A stretch of 64,000 nucleotides of DNA, from NCBI GenBank assembly GCA_037349105.1, contig JAYJMM010000097.1, forward strand, positions 124,001 through 188,000. The letters are read 5' to 3'. Below the pieces are notes generated by a model. It was given only the letters and a program-made list of their open reading frames with translations, ran no database searches and had not been told where the DNA came from. The first letter of the stretch is position 1. The number at the start of each line of letters is the position of its first letter. Both the position numbers and the translations under genes were made by a program. Below are positions 1 through 10,412 of the stretch, one piece after another. This DNA is from Limnomonas spitsbergensis (Eukaryota > Chlorophyta > Chlorophyceae > Chlamydomonadales).

Positions 1-696
1 TTGCAGAGTTGCTCCATGCGTTGTCTCCCCTGCTTTGATTGCTGAGCCGTTTCCATTCCCCCACGTACCCTCCCGTACCCCCCCCCCCCATACCCCCCAT
101 CTCAAAACTACTCCCCCCCCCCCCGCTGCCTCAGCTGCTGACGTTGTGGAAGACTGTGCTGTACTGGCTCAATGATCTGTGCAGGCCCCATGGGTTCAGG
201 TGAGAAAAACACTGCAGGTCCTGCATCCTTGCCCAGGCCAGATTTCGTCTCTGTCCGCTGAACTTGATATTGCACACTGCTTTCCGCGGTGGCGTCATGT
301 GCGTTGTGGTGTTCGATGGCAATTGATTGGAAGAGTTGCTCGGAATGGAATGTGGGATTCATGCCATTCGGAAAAATAGTTGGGGAAAAAAGATTTAATT
401 TCTTCTATCGAGGTTGGATTGCTCTTGTGGTTACCATAGTCTGGAAATGTTGTGGAATGAGAGCGGGACGCCAACGCTCCACAAAAATGAACGATCTTGA
501 GATATCTGTATCATCACGGGTTATAATCCTGGTTAATTTTGAAGATCTCCGACAGGTCTCGGTGCATGATCCTCGTCTCATGTTTCTTCAATAGGGGCAG
601 GCCTGCCAATCGATTATTGTGCCTTTTATGTTTTGACCTGGCCATGACGATGACGGTTTTGACCCCAATCTGCATGGTGCCCCTGAGTGTCCTCAG

Positions 697-838
697 GTAC
701 TCTGAGGGTAGTGACCTGCAGTCCTGGCTGCTGGTGTACCTCCTGCCCAACAGCTTCTGGCTGATCGTGCCGACCCTGGCGGTGTACACGCTCGGACGCA
801 GAATAGTGAACCACCTCAACAAGGCCAAGAGGTCGTGA
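697..838 (+). CDS. Last exon of an EXPERA-domain (emopamil-binding-like) membrane protein, partial
   Basis: A CCTCAG acceptor at 691-696 opens an exon that runs to a TGA at 836-838. It encodes about 46 residues, including the stretch NSFWLIVPTLAVYTLGRRI. The N-x2-W-x2-(I/V)P spacing followed by a hydrophobic helix and basic residues fits the last transmembrane helix of EXPERA proteins, such as the sterol 8,7-isomerase EBP/HYDRA1 family, which sit in the ER membrane. The C-terminal tail is Lys/Arg-rich. The upstream exons lie outside the window or were not recognised in bases 1-690. The family call rests on one helix, so another multi-pass membrane protein is possible. Confidence 0.45.
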
Positions 839-1456
839 GCTGCTTGCACTGCTTGGATTAATTGTACTCAGCGCGACTGAGTATACCATGCGCCGTTCCC
901 CAATCTTGACTTCTCTGCACTGGTTGATATTGTGATGCAGCCTCTCACATATGCTAGGGCTGAAACCGGTTTGCTTAAACCCTGTCCCATGCATCAAATA
1001 TGGTGGTGCAACCCCAATGCAACCTCTCAGATGTATTGGGGCTGAAACTAGTTGTGGACCCTAAACCCTGTCACATGCATATAATAATAAGATGCTCCCT
1101 GGATTTCAATTCTTCCATAACTGTTATATTTTTACATACCAGTACTGGTGGATGAGCCTGACTGCAGGTATGTCACCACTGTTCAACAAACTGGTGGCCC
1201 GCTACTCACAAAATGGGGCAGGCCAATGAAGGTGTTTGCAAGGACTCATGAGTCATGGCATGTGTCATAAGACATTTGGCTCAAATCCTTATAGCACGGT
1301 TGTTTGCCAGGAGTCTGAAGACGTTTTTTTGACATGAACCGGTATGACTCATTCGCCTTCAAATCAGGTTGCAATGCGTAAAGCCATGAACAGGAACAAA
1401 AAGTGAACATGTGTTGACTTTGGATTCCCGCTCGAAGATAAAAATGTAACTGCATG
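839..1456. other. Intergenic, with a degenerate 85-bp direct repeat
   Basis: No gene is supported. Two diverged copies of a block containing CCTCTCA, GGGGCTGAAAC and AAACCCTGTC.CATGCAT lie at about 931-993 and 1016-1080. Confidence 0.5.
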
Positions 1457-1598
1457 TTAAGTTTTTATATTCGACACAATCCTGGTATTCTCGACACTAG
1501 AAAAGAAAAGAAAACGCCGATGCGGCGTGGATTTTGGGAAGTACAGGTTGACGAGACGCCCAAGCCCCGGTCTGTATACCCTTAAAGGGAGAAAGGGG

Positions 1599-4500
1599 CT
1601 ATGGCGGGTCAGTGAGAACAGGGGGAGATGCTGGACGGCAGTCGGGTGGACTGTTTTCAAGGTAACGGCGAAGTCGATGAATGGAATAGGCAGATTGGAC
1701 AGTGTGAACTGCTAGTTGTTTGAGCAGTGGGGGGACGTTGAAGGGTGTGATACCAAGGACTGGAAAGAGGTGCATGATATCTTTATAGAAAATGCCAGAG
1801 CAACCAATGATGACGAGGTGAACATAGGGGTAGAGGATGTCTTTAGCAGGGGGGGGTAACAGATATGTAAGAGGGTGGGGGGCAGGAATGTGGAGAGGGT
1901 CTATAACAGGTGTAGTGAGGTTCCATCCTGCGGAGCGAAGCAATTGTACCAACTGTGCATGTTGTGTGGATTTGTGGGACAGGCAGAATTGTAGATTGGA
2001 GGTAAACCCGAGCTCAATAACATGGATGGTACAACGGTGTTGGAGGTCAAGAAGGAAGGCAGGGTCGGCAAGCCGGGCGGGAGGATAACTGTGGAGATCG
2101 GCAATGGTAAGGCCTTCAATTAAGAGGAGATCAGGACGAAGGCGGCAGAGTGTGGCAGGGGGGACAGCGGGAAGCATCCATTGCGGGATACGGGTGTCAT
2201 AGACTCCTGGTGGGAGGGATGTAGCGGGTGTGGCATCCATAATTGTGAACATTCCACTCTTTGTGCCTCTGTGGAGGGAACGTTGGATGAGGCAGAGGGC
2301 CTTGTTGTGTCGGGAGATATAAGAGGCCTGCATACGGGGATGCCTGCATCTTCCAAACATGTGTCCCTGTGTGTCAGAAGTAGCGTCAGGTGGGCCAGTA
2401 GGAGGTGGTGTACATATGGGGCAAAGGCCATCGGTAAACGAGCGCTCTGTTGTTTTGTAGGGAATACGGAAGAGAAGTGCCCGTTTAGCTGTCCATAAGA
2501 GGTTGGCTCGCATACGGAGGATGCAGCGCTTCAGAGAAAAGTGGCAAGCAGAAGACTGCCACATGTGATTGTTATACAAGGGTAAAGAGTGGGCATTTTC
2601 TTCGATTATGCGGGTATAAGTAGCACAAGATATGGTGGTGTCACCGTCCGTAACGTGAGGGCAAGAAGAGTGAAGGTGTGCCTTGATAGAGGAGGTGAGG
2701 TCAGAAGTGAACCAAGGGGTGTCGTTTGTATCCGTTTGAGTATCGTCTTGGGGTAGGCAAGGCCAAGCTGGGAGGGAAGCCATGTACTGGTTGTTGATAT
2801 GGGAAAGGTTAAATGTACATGTGCTGGGTGAGTCCAAGGCTCGTGTTGCCCCAATGTCAGCAAGTTCATTGCCGATAATACCAATATGTGATTTCACCTT
2901 CTGGATGAGCGTTGGTAGGCCTATGTTGGCCCGTGAAAGGAGTAGGCGGCGGATGGCCAGGAGAAGCGGTGCATGCTTGTCCTCAAGGAGATCATGTGGG
3001 TAAAAGACAGCTTTCTGTATGAGGTACATGCTGCAAAGACTGTCAGTGAAGATAGTAAGGGAAGGGGCAATGGTCAAGGCGGGGCCAGAAGGTGTATGGG
3101 CATGATCGAGGGCTGCATGAATGCCTCCAAGTTCAGCCCTGGTGATAGTGTTCGTTTCACATTTTCCAGTAGGGTTGACTGTATGGGTGGAGCCATCGAC
3201 AGTGAAGTAAAAGGCAGCCCCTATCAAGTTATTGCCGGCGTCATCCTGTATACAAGCTCCGTCTGTGTAGTATGCCGGAAGCAACGGCCAAGCAAGTGGA
3301 TAGGTAGGGGGGTAGAGAGATCGGAGTTCATCGAAAAGGATAAGGGGGAAAGTGAGTGGGGCAAGTGGGAGAGGGGTAGGCGGGGTAGTGTGCGTGTGTA
3401 GGTGGGAGGCTACAGAGAACCCAGCGGGGTGTTGCCATTTCGCATGCGAACCGGGAAGTTGGGATTGGCGCCGGGTGGGTGGGTGTGGACGGTGGGCAGG
3501 TGTGGTGCCAGGTGGGTGTCCATGTCCAGATAGCGTGTGCACATTGGAATCGACTGGAGCAGTGGGAGGTGGGTCAGGGTAGAAGCGAGCGAGGCCCTCT
3601 GTGTTACCAATGACAAGAAGTTGTAGTGGCCATTTGGGAGTGCCGTATGTTGGTTGGGTGGCTGTGTAGATGTGTGCCAAGTGGTCCGGGGCTGAAAAGC
3701 GAAAGTTGGGGTCGGTATGAAGAGTCAGAACATGAACCATATTGGCATGGGAGGTCCAATTCATGAAAGATGAGTTCTTCCAAACTGGGGTAAGGATAAC
3801 AGTGCATGTGGGTACCGTAGTCATGCTGGCGGATGAGACGGCCCAACGGATTGCTTTTGTGATTGTTTTTATCTTGAAGTCTGGATGAACGAACGAGCTG
3901 CCGGTCCAAGGTGTGGAGTACGCATTATGGAGAGCCCCAAAAAGACAATCGTGATGGTGGGTGGTATAGTATGTGCGTGCATGGTAGGAGACGTCGAGAG
4001 GAGAAGCAAAACGGTGGAGATGGGTGGACATGTTATCTGAGAGCACTTGCATCATGGGTTCCGGGAGACACCAAGTCGTGTTAGGCGCGGTTCCTGTTTT
4101 GTGCTTGGTATGAACGGGGTATCGGGCAAGAAGGGAAGCAAGATCTTGCTCGAAGGAACCCTCAGAGTGGGCGAGGTGTAGGGCAGGAAGGGTAAGTTTC
4201 GTATGATCATAGCATGCACGAAGCCAGTGCAGGCGGCGGGCAGGGATGCAACCAACAAGAGTGCCATTTGGGCGGTATAGGTAGGCATATTGACATTGCC
4301 ATGGAAGGGGTTGCGGATCAGAGGCAGGGGCGGAAGGTAAGGGGGGAGGGTGTAACGGGCCGGAAGAGGGTGAGTGGAGTCCAATCTGGATAGTGAAGGA
4401 ATGTGGTGGTATGATGTCGAAGTCGGGATGGACAGGATTTATGTTAAAGGAGACGTGTTGATCGATGCATGAGTGATCCTGGTTCGCAGAGGATGGGACC

Positions 4501-4607
4501 CATTGGGTGCGGGGATGGGGATTTGTGGAGCGTAAACGCCAGAGCCCTTGACGTTGGAGGTTTGTGAGGCCGAGGTCAAGGGGACGGGTAGGGGAAGGAG
4601 GAAGCAA
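1599..4607 (-). pseudogene. LINE C-terminal part: RNase H, CCHC-like knuckle, endonuclease-like region
   Basis: A 1002-codon open frame. RNase H occupies about residues 445-600 (3275-2810), with YYTDGAC, TRAELGGI, IFTDSLCSM and KVKSHIGIIGNELAD giving the D-E-D-D catalytic set. At about 2435-2290 CPIC...GHMFGRCRHPRM resembles a Cys/His knuckle. Around 2140-1930 are RPDLLLIEG, then IHVIELGF and SHKSTQHAQLVQLL, spaced like the PD-(D/E)XK restriction-like endonuclease of R2 and Dualen elements, though the canonical K is displaced. The first 440 residues, with weak FRFSAPDH similarity to linker regions, are unassigned. This frame alone is uninterrupted, but the element as a whole is not. Confidence 0.75.
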
Positions 4608-4805
4608 GGGACAGGCGGGGTCCGTATGTGGGTGTGCTTGGTCTGGTAATGTCCGCTTACGTGAGAGTGATGTACGGTCTAAGGGAGGGTGGTGTGGGGT
4701 AGAGGAACGATAGGGTGGACGAGACGAACGGTTGATCCAACAATCCTGAGCGAGTCGTGGGGGGGCATAGACGGGGGGGGGGCGGGGGAGGGGGGCATGA
4801 GAGGT

Positions 4806-6215
4806 CTAGAATGTAGTCATGACAATGAGGGAGTGGGGGACCTGGGGGTGCAGCCAGGTCCAGGACAAACAATGTGGGAGGAGGGATGTGGGGCAAGGTG
4901 GAAGGGACAGGGGGAGGAGAGGGATGGGGGCATGAAAGGTCGAGAATGTAGTTGGGATGGTGGGGGAGTAGGGGGCATGGTGTTGTGCCCAAGTGTAGGA
5001 CAAAGGGAGCATGAGGAAGGGGTGGGCTAGAGGGAAGGCCTGGGTTGGGAAAGAGCTCTGGAGCGCGGGTATGAGTACTACGGGGGATAGTGGGACGGGC
5101 GCGCTTTGAAGTTGCTTGAGGGCGTGGGGAGAAGCATTGGGGGAGGAGACCAAGGGTCTGGTCGGCACTGGGAGCAGAGGCGATGTGGGGAGGGTGGTCG
5201 AGACAACCTGAGGGAGTTGGGAGAAGTCATGGGCGATCGTGATGTGGCGCTGATGTAGGGGGAGTGCAGAAAAGCGCGTGTAGCTGAGGGCTTGGTCAGA
5301 GGGATGCCCATTAAGGAGCAGGGTGATACGGTTGAGCGAGACTTGGGCCTGTTGTATCCAACGACGGCGCGCTTTACCTTTGAATGTTGCAGACAGGTAC
5401 GTGGATGGCTGGAAGGTAGAAATGTGAGGTCCAGTCATGACGGTAAGTGGTTCCAAGGACGTGATGCCCAGACGACAAAGAGGATGGAGTAGTTCTGGAG
5501 TGATGAGGAGGGAGGAACTCTGTGGTGTTGGAGTGTAGGGAGGAATAGGCATAAATGGCAGGGTAGTGTCAGGTGGAGGAGGTGTGGGTGAGAGGATGTG
5601 GGTCAGTTGTCGCCACATGGCATTGCCGAGGAGTTCTTGAACTCCAGAGGTAATAGGGGAAGGGCCTGATGAGCAACGATGGAGAGCAAGTTGAGCATGG
5701 TGCATGAGGGAAAGTTGACGCATGGGGAGCGGTAACGAGTGAAAAGTTCTAGTGGGTCGCACAAGCGACGTGAGGGGGAGTTGTCCATGAGTGTCCAGTT
5801 GTTGGTTCAAAACGCCAGAAGTGAGGGTTCCGAGGGAACCTTCATCGTTCAGGGCTCGGGTGAGGGTAAGGGCGGAAATCTGGGTGTAATCTGTCAGGAG
5901 GGAGGTGAGGCCAACACCCCCCCGATCTGTGGGTGTGAGTATAAGGGCGGTGGGGTAGGAGTGGCCAAGATTCATGCAAATGCGGAGGACTCTGGCAAGG
6001 AGGGTATCGAGTATCCGTATATCCACTTCTGAGAAAGGTGCAATGGATAGGGAATGCGTAATTTTAGGGCGAAGGACCCTGTTGATGATCATGAGAATGA
6101 ATGTGCTGGGGGGCGACATCGGCCATGATGAGGCTGCGTGATTTCGCTTGGATAGTGGCAGTGATGGCATCGAGATGATCTTTAAAGCTGAGAAGGGTGT
6201 TGATGTAAACACCAA
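4806..6215 (-). pseudogene. LINE thumb/linker fragment, frameshifted from the RT fragment
   Basis: From about 6110 the coding sequence continues in this frame (VLRPKITHSLSIAPFSEVDI, with further GGVGL and ALNDEG patterns), as in the region after the RT of LINEs. It ends in low-complexity Pro/Leu sequence near 4806, where a local duplication with the motif YILDLSCP in two copies breaks the frame before the RNase H fragment. No separate domain was recognised. Confidence 0.6.
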
Positions 6216-6720
6216 GGTATTTGTAAGATTTTGAGGGAGGGAAGAATGGAAAGGGGATGCCGTTCACAAAAAAATTATTGTGTAGTTGGGCATGAAGGAG
6301 GGCGGTTTGCTCGGCAATAGTGTGGGCCAATCCTGTAAGAGCTGCATGGTGAGCCGCCCCAGTAAGTGCACATTTGGAAGCGTTGAGCGACAGACCTGCC
6401 CATGTGCAATAAGCAGTGAGTTTGTGAAGTTGATGAAGGAGGCGAACGTGAGAATGCGAGAGAAGGGCCATATCATCAGCAAAGGCGAGGGTGGAGAGAG
6501 TGAGGGCACATGGGTGTTTCATGCCTAGGGGGATAGCACATGAGGGGGTGAAGCCATGGCCACCAGTGTTGCACCATCTGAGACAAGGTTCCATGTAGAT
6601 ATTGAAAACCAGGGGAGACAGAGTGTCCCCCTGAATGGTGCCTCGACCCACAGGGATAGGATGAGTAGCAAGACCTGAAGACCGCTGGAGAATGATACGG
6701 GTAGAGGCACTAGAGCCTTA
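6064..6720 (-). pseudogene. LINE reverse transcriptase fragment (motifs 4-6)
   Basis: Translation includes SSGLATHPIPVGRGTIQGD and LSPLVFNIYMEP (RT motif with the QGD...SP signature), then LAFADDMALL, the catalytic FADD box, and KYLGVYIN, the following conserved motif. This order is typical of non-LTR reverse transcriptases. The frame is lost near 6110 and continues in the frame of the 4806-6215 fragment. The fingers motifs expected before the QGD box were not found. Confidence 0.8.
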
Positions 6721-6721
6721 T

Positions 6722-7916
6722 TGCCCCAAGGGACAGGCCAAGGTGTTGTCAGGCCCGAAATCTTCGCCTTATAACTTGTACGCCAATGAATGTACGACAC
6801 CATGAATTCCTCTCCCAATATTGAACGACGCCACTCCTTGCCAGTGACCTCCAATCCATTTTGACTCTTGTCGTGTATACTAGTCTGTGCAATTTCTTGA
6901 CGCTGAACCAGTGGCTTGGACTCATTCTGTGCTTGTCATAAGCATGCTGGAAACGTCTCGGCGATTTTGAGCCACCGCGTATTTCCATTTGCAATATAAC
7001 ATAAACACTTGGCTGCCCACAAAGCAATTGCCACCCTGCCAACATATTCTGTTTCAAGCGTCGACGGCCTTCCGAGCACGTTCAGCTGTCACTTCTGTGG
7101 CAATGTCGCATTATGGCACAGGTGAGAGTGGTGGATATTAATGGCGTGGTGGGGGCACGCCATGCAGTCGACCCATTAGTTCGTTTTCCCTGTTGCAATC
7201 AAAGCATTCCGGGCCTCAGCTGCGTGAAACGGAAATTTAATTGCTGCATTGAAGGCAAGGACACGTGCAATTTTTTTGCCTGATGCCTTGTTCCCCATCT
7301 ATATTTACCGGACTCTACCTTGCCTTGAATCTTGACCGCAGAGCTCGTTCAAAATGGGACTCATACTGCGCTGCGTAAGCGTTTGCTTGCTGACCAAGAA
7401 AAGACGGGTGAGGACTGAAGGAAGCATGTCTGGGGCAAACTGCTCCGTGGGGGCGGGGCGAACTTTTGTTGCAGGTCACGGGAGCCAGCCTCGGGGCCAA
7501 TGCCGAATGCACTGAGGGCGTTCAATGGAGCTCAAACCAGCACTGCGGGGTTTGTAAACATGAGTCTATAACTCGCACGAAGCTCTACTCGATGGATTCG
7601 CATAGGGACGCAGACAGAGACACCGCACCTGCTGCGCTCTAGTGCCCCCAGTCGCCACTCGCCAATGCAGACCTCCAATCAAGGAGGCGGGCCGATCGAT
7701 GGCTGACCAGCACGCCTCCTCGCGTTTTGGATCAGGAATCATTTCACTGAGGAGACTGCAAGCTCCACTCATACGCTGTATCAAAAGCACTCAGACTTCC
7801 CTAGCAATTTGTCATGTGCACCCTTTGCTTCTGATGTTTCAGTGCCTGAAGGGTCCTGCCTTAGGGGCGCTGATGAGGGTGCACTGAACCAATCCAACTT
7901 GCACATCTCACCCCAG
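6722..7916. other. No supported gene
   Basis: Short open frames on both strands show no recognisable motif. Sequence at 6725-7060 adjoins the LINE and may be a further decayed part of it, but I could not find RT motifs 0-3 there. Confidence 0.4.
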
Positions 7917-8017
7917 GCGAGCGGTGGGCCAAGGACCAGGGGCTGGAGGATGTTTCTCCCGCTGTACAGCTCTCTGGCCTCAGCCAGGCGTCAAGGATCA
8001 CAGACACAGGGAGCACG
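7917..8017 (+). CDS. Possible upstream exon of the EF-hand gene
   Basis: A CACCCCAG acceptor ends at 7916 and a GTGAGC donor begins at 8018. The exon between (2 bases, then 33 codons) reads without a stop as ERWAKDQGLEDVSP... and ends in phase 0, which matches the phase-0 start of the first EF-hand exon at 8862. The peptide has no recognised motif and there may be other exons between, so this is tentative. Confidence 0.3.
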
Positions 8018-8861
8018 GTGAGCGGCCGTGTTGATTTTGTTTCCGGCTACACATTCATCATCTACGGGGCCTGCAGTGCGACCGCCATAGGCCCCATTGG
8101 GGCCAAACCTTGACTGGCCTACGGACAATGGCTCAAGCAACATGGCTGGCCATGCATGGGGCCTACATCTGGAGGCCCCATGCGTGGCGAAAGGCCCCCC
8201 AAACAGGCTGAAAGGGAGAGAGGCATGTACTGACTAAGCAGGCGTGCTGCTCTCCATTTCAGCCTAGTTGGCTTTTGTTACAAGCCGCAGGACTGATCAT
8301 GCATGGTTATCCATCCAGTCACATAAAGTGTTAATTTCAGTGCCTGCACTCCACTGCCTTACAGACGCTGCTTGGCAGCAACCACTGGGCCGATGGGGCC
8401 CAGATACAAGCTTAGATATATAAGCTTCTAGACCCTTGTCGGCTGACTATCCTGCAGGTTCAGCTGGACCAGCACTTGAGCCCCCTGTCAGGGATAGTTT
8501 GACCAGCACTCCTGTTCATGGCAAGCCGTGATATTTCGTGAGTGCTGACACGTCTTTTGTATTTTCCTCATGATGAATGCTTGCTCCTGCCGACAAGTGC
8601 CGACATGTGTATTGCAGGGATTCAAAAGCAAATCACTGGGGTGGGATTTTAGGGTTTGATGTAACTGTCCGTGCAACAGCCTAAGCAACTGTCCGTGCAA
8701 CAGCCCATGTAACCGCTTGTTGAATGCTTGCTCCTGCCATGATGTTTTGTGAGTCCTGCCACGACATTTGCATCTTCCTCTTGATGGATGCTTGCTCCTG
8801 CCGTGCTGACCCTCTGGTCTGATCCTCTGGTCTGACCCTTGCGCCAACCCTCTGGTCGCAG

Positions 8862-10124
8862 GCCATCATTCGTCTGATGATGAAGAAGTACGATAAGAAC
8901 AATGACGGCAGGCTCTGCAAGACAGAGATGAAACACTTGATGAAGGATGTGGCCCAAGGTGCGGTTTCGGTTAACACTTGATGAAGGATGTGGCCCAAGG
9001 TGCGGTTTCGGTTAACACTTGATGAAGGATGTGGCCCAAGGTGCGGTTTCGGTTAACATCCTGTCGGGGACTGGAAAGATAGAAACGGAGCTACCGTCAA
9101 CTCGTTTGGACAGAAGAAGAAACAGCGCGGCCGGGGACTGATGCTCCGTCTCGTGTCCACGCCCTTTTATCATGGCAGTGCCTGCATCGATGGGGCACTG
9201 CTGCACCAGTGCATGTGTATCGCATGGGTTGAAAAACATTGCCGCGGTGGGTTTGTAGCATGTGCTGTAACTGTCCATACGGCAGCCCATGCAAAAGTCC
9301 TTGCAACAGCCCATTTAACAGTACTATCATCATACCTCAAGCTTGGTGGACGTCATTTCCCCACCTTTGGCACTCAAAGCGGCAGTCAGTAGTTGAGCGA
9401 GGCGTTGTTTCAACAGTTTGTATTAATGCGCAGGTATGGAGCCTTCAGACGAGGAGGTGGAGGTGTTGCTGACCCAGGTATGGCACTGTGTCTATTATAA
9501 GGTATTAGAACGGTGCATACCCGCTGGGCCCTGCTGAACGCTCGGCCACGTGGGGCTGGTAGGAAATGACTAGGCTTAATTCCAGCTGCCATGCACAGCC
9601 TGGGCCATATTATAATTTATTAATATGCTCACAGCATCAGAGCACCTTCGGGGTGCCTCTGAGCAGCCACCGCATTGTCTGGGGGGACTTCACCTTGACC
9701 AGCCAGCGTGCCAAGCAGCTGGGCATGTTGCGCCAGGTCCCCCGGGCCGAAGATCATGATGTAGCTCGAGTTAAGCTGGAGCGCCGTTAAGTTAACAAAG
9801 GTGTGACACGCTCCCTTTCTGCCTCCCAAAAATCTGTCATCGGATGCTTCCACCGTTTACACCGTCAATAAACGAAATCAAACGAAATACGGTATATAAG
9901 AATGCGGTCAAATTTGAGTACCGGTACTGGTGTTGCATTTTGTACATGGAACCCTGTATTGCTGCACCGAACGCCTGCTGCTTCCAACTTGCACATTCAT
10001 CTGACTCGTGAGAGTCGTGACACCCATACCCTCTGCCGGCCACCCGCAGTGCGATATCAACCAGGACGGCTTTATTGACATGAAGGAGCTCAGTGAGGTC
10101 ATGACCCAGTGGATGATCAGGTAG
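8862..10124 (+). CDS. EF-hand calcium-binding protein, C-terminal exons
   Basis: Three exons fit in phase: 8862-8958, 9434-9477 and 10050-10120 (or to the stop at 10122-10124). They encode two EF hands with canonical 12-residue loops, DKNNDGRLCKTE and DINQDGFIDMKE, each with acidic or oxygen ligands at positions 1, 3, 5 and 12. The linker MEPSDEEVEVLLTQ has the calmodulin/centrin-like spacing. This pair should bind calcium as a lobe. The last exon either ends at TAG 10122-10124 or splices at the overlapping ATCAG|GTAGGG donor. The donor of the first exon (8959) sits inside a perfect 41-bp triplication. The N-terminal part is unresolved and the exact family is unknown. Confidence 0.75.
8932..9054 (+). 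repeat. 41-bp x3 perfect tandem repeat spanning a splice donor
   Basis: Three identical copies (8932-8972, 8973-9013, 9014-9054) each contain the last 27 bases of the EF-hand exon, the CCCAAG|GTGCGG donor and the next intron bases. Using the second or third donor would add 41 or 82 nt, both shifting the reading frame. Confidence 0.95.
9505..9608 (+). repeat. Dispersed repeat family R1, truncated copy
   Basis: It begins GAACGGTGCATACCCGCTGG and runs through the GGGGCTGGTAGG block to GCACAGCCTGGGCC. It lies in the EF-hand intron and lacks the B-box-bearing half of the family. Confidence 0.75.
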
Positions 10125-10224
10125 GGTGATGGAACTGAAGGGTTCACCTTTTCCAACCTTTTACCTTTTTTTATGTAACTAATGAATTTTGTGACGTGGC
10201 CTTTGGTGAACTACTGAACAGTGA

Positions 10225-10412
10225 TTCAATAGTACTGTTCCCTGTAAAACCCTACACCCTGTAAAACCCTAAACCCTGTAAAACCCTTAACCCTGTAGAA
10301 CCCTACACCCTGAAAACCCTACACCCTGTAAAACCCTAAACCCTGTAAACCCCTAAACCCTGTAAAACCCTTAACCCTGTAAAACCCTTAACCCTTAACC
10401 CTGTAAACATTT
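10225..10412. repeat. Interstitial telomere-like repeat
   Basis: About 190 bp of degenerate CCCTGTAAAA / CCCTAAA / CCCTTAA units. CCCTAAA is the complement of the TTTAGGG telomere repeat used by plants and many green algae. The added CCCTGTAAAA variant makes it an internal satellite rather than a clean telomere. Confidence 0.75.

Larger units (their letters stand above)
1500..6720 (-). mobile_element. Degenerate, 5'-truncated LINE with RT, RNase H, zinc knuckle and endonuclease-like domain
   Basis: The minus strand carries, in order, reverse transcriptase motifs (QGDTLSPLVFN at about 6640 and FADD at about 6485), a thumb/linker region, RNase H, a CCHC-like knuckle and a C-terminal RPD...ELGF region. 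RT sequence upstream of the QGD motif is missing, so the copy looks 5'-truncated near 6720. The reading frame changes near 6110 and is interrupted between 4806 and 4607, so it is not intact. The 3' end lies somewhere around 1456-1600; I could not find target-site duplications. RNase H followed by a possible restriction-like endonuclease recalls Dualen/RandI LINEs of green algae (inference). Confidence 0.85.
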
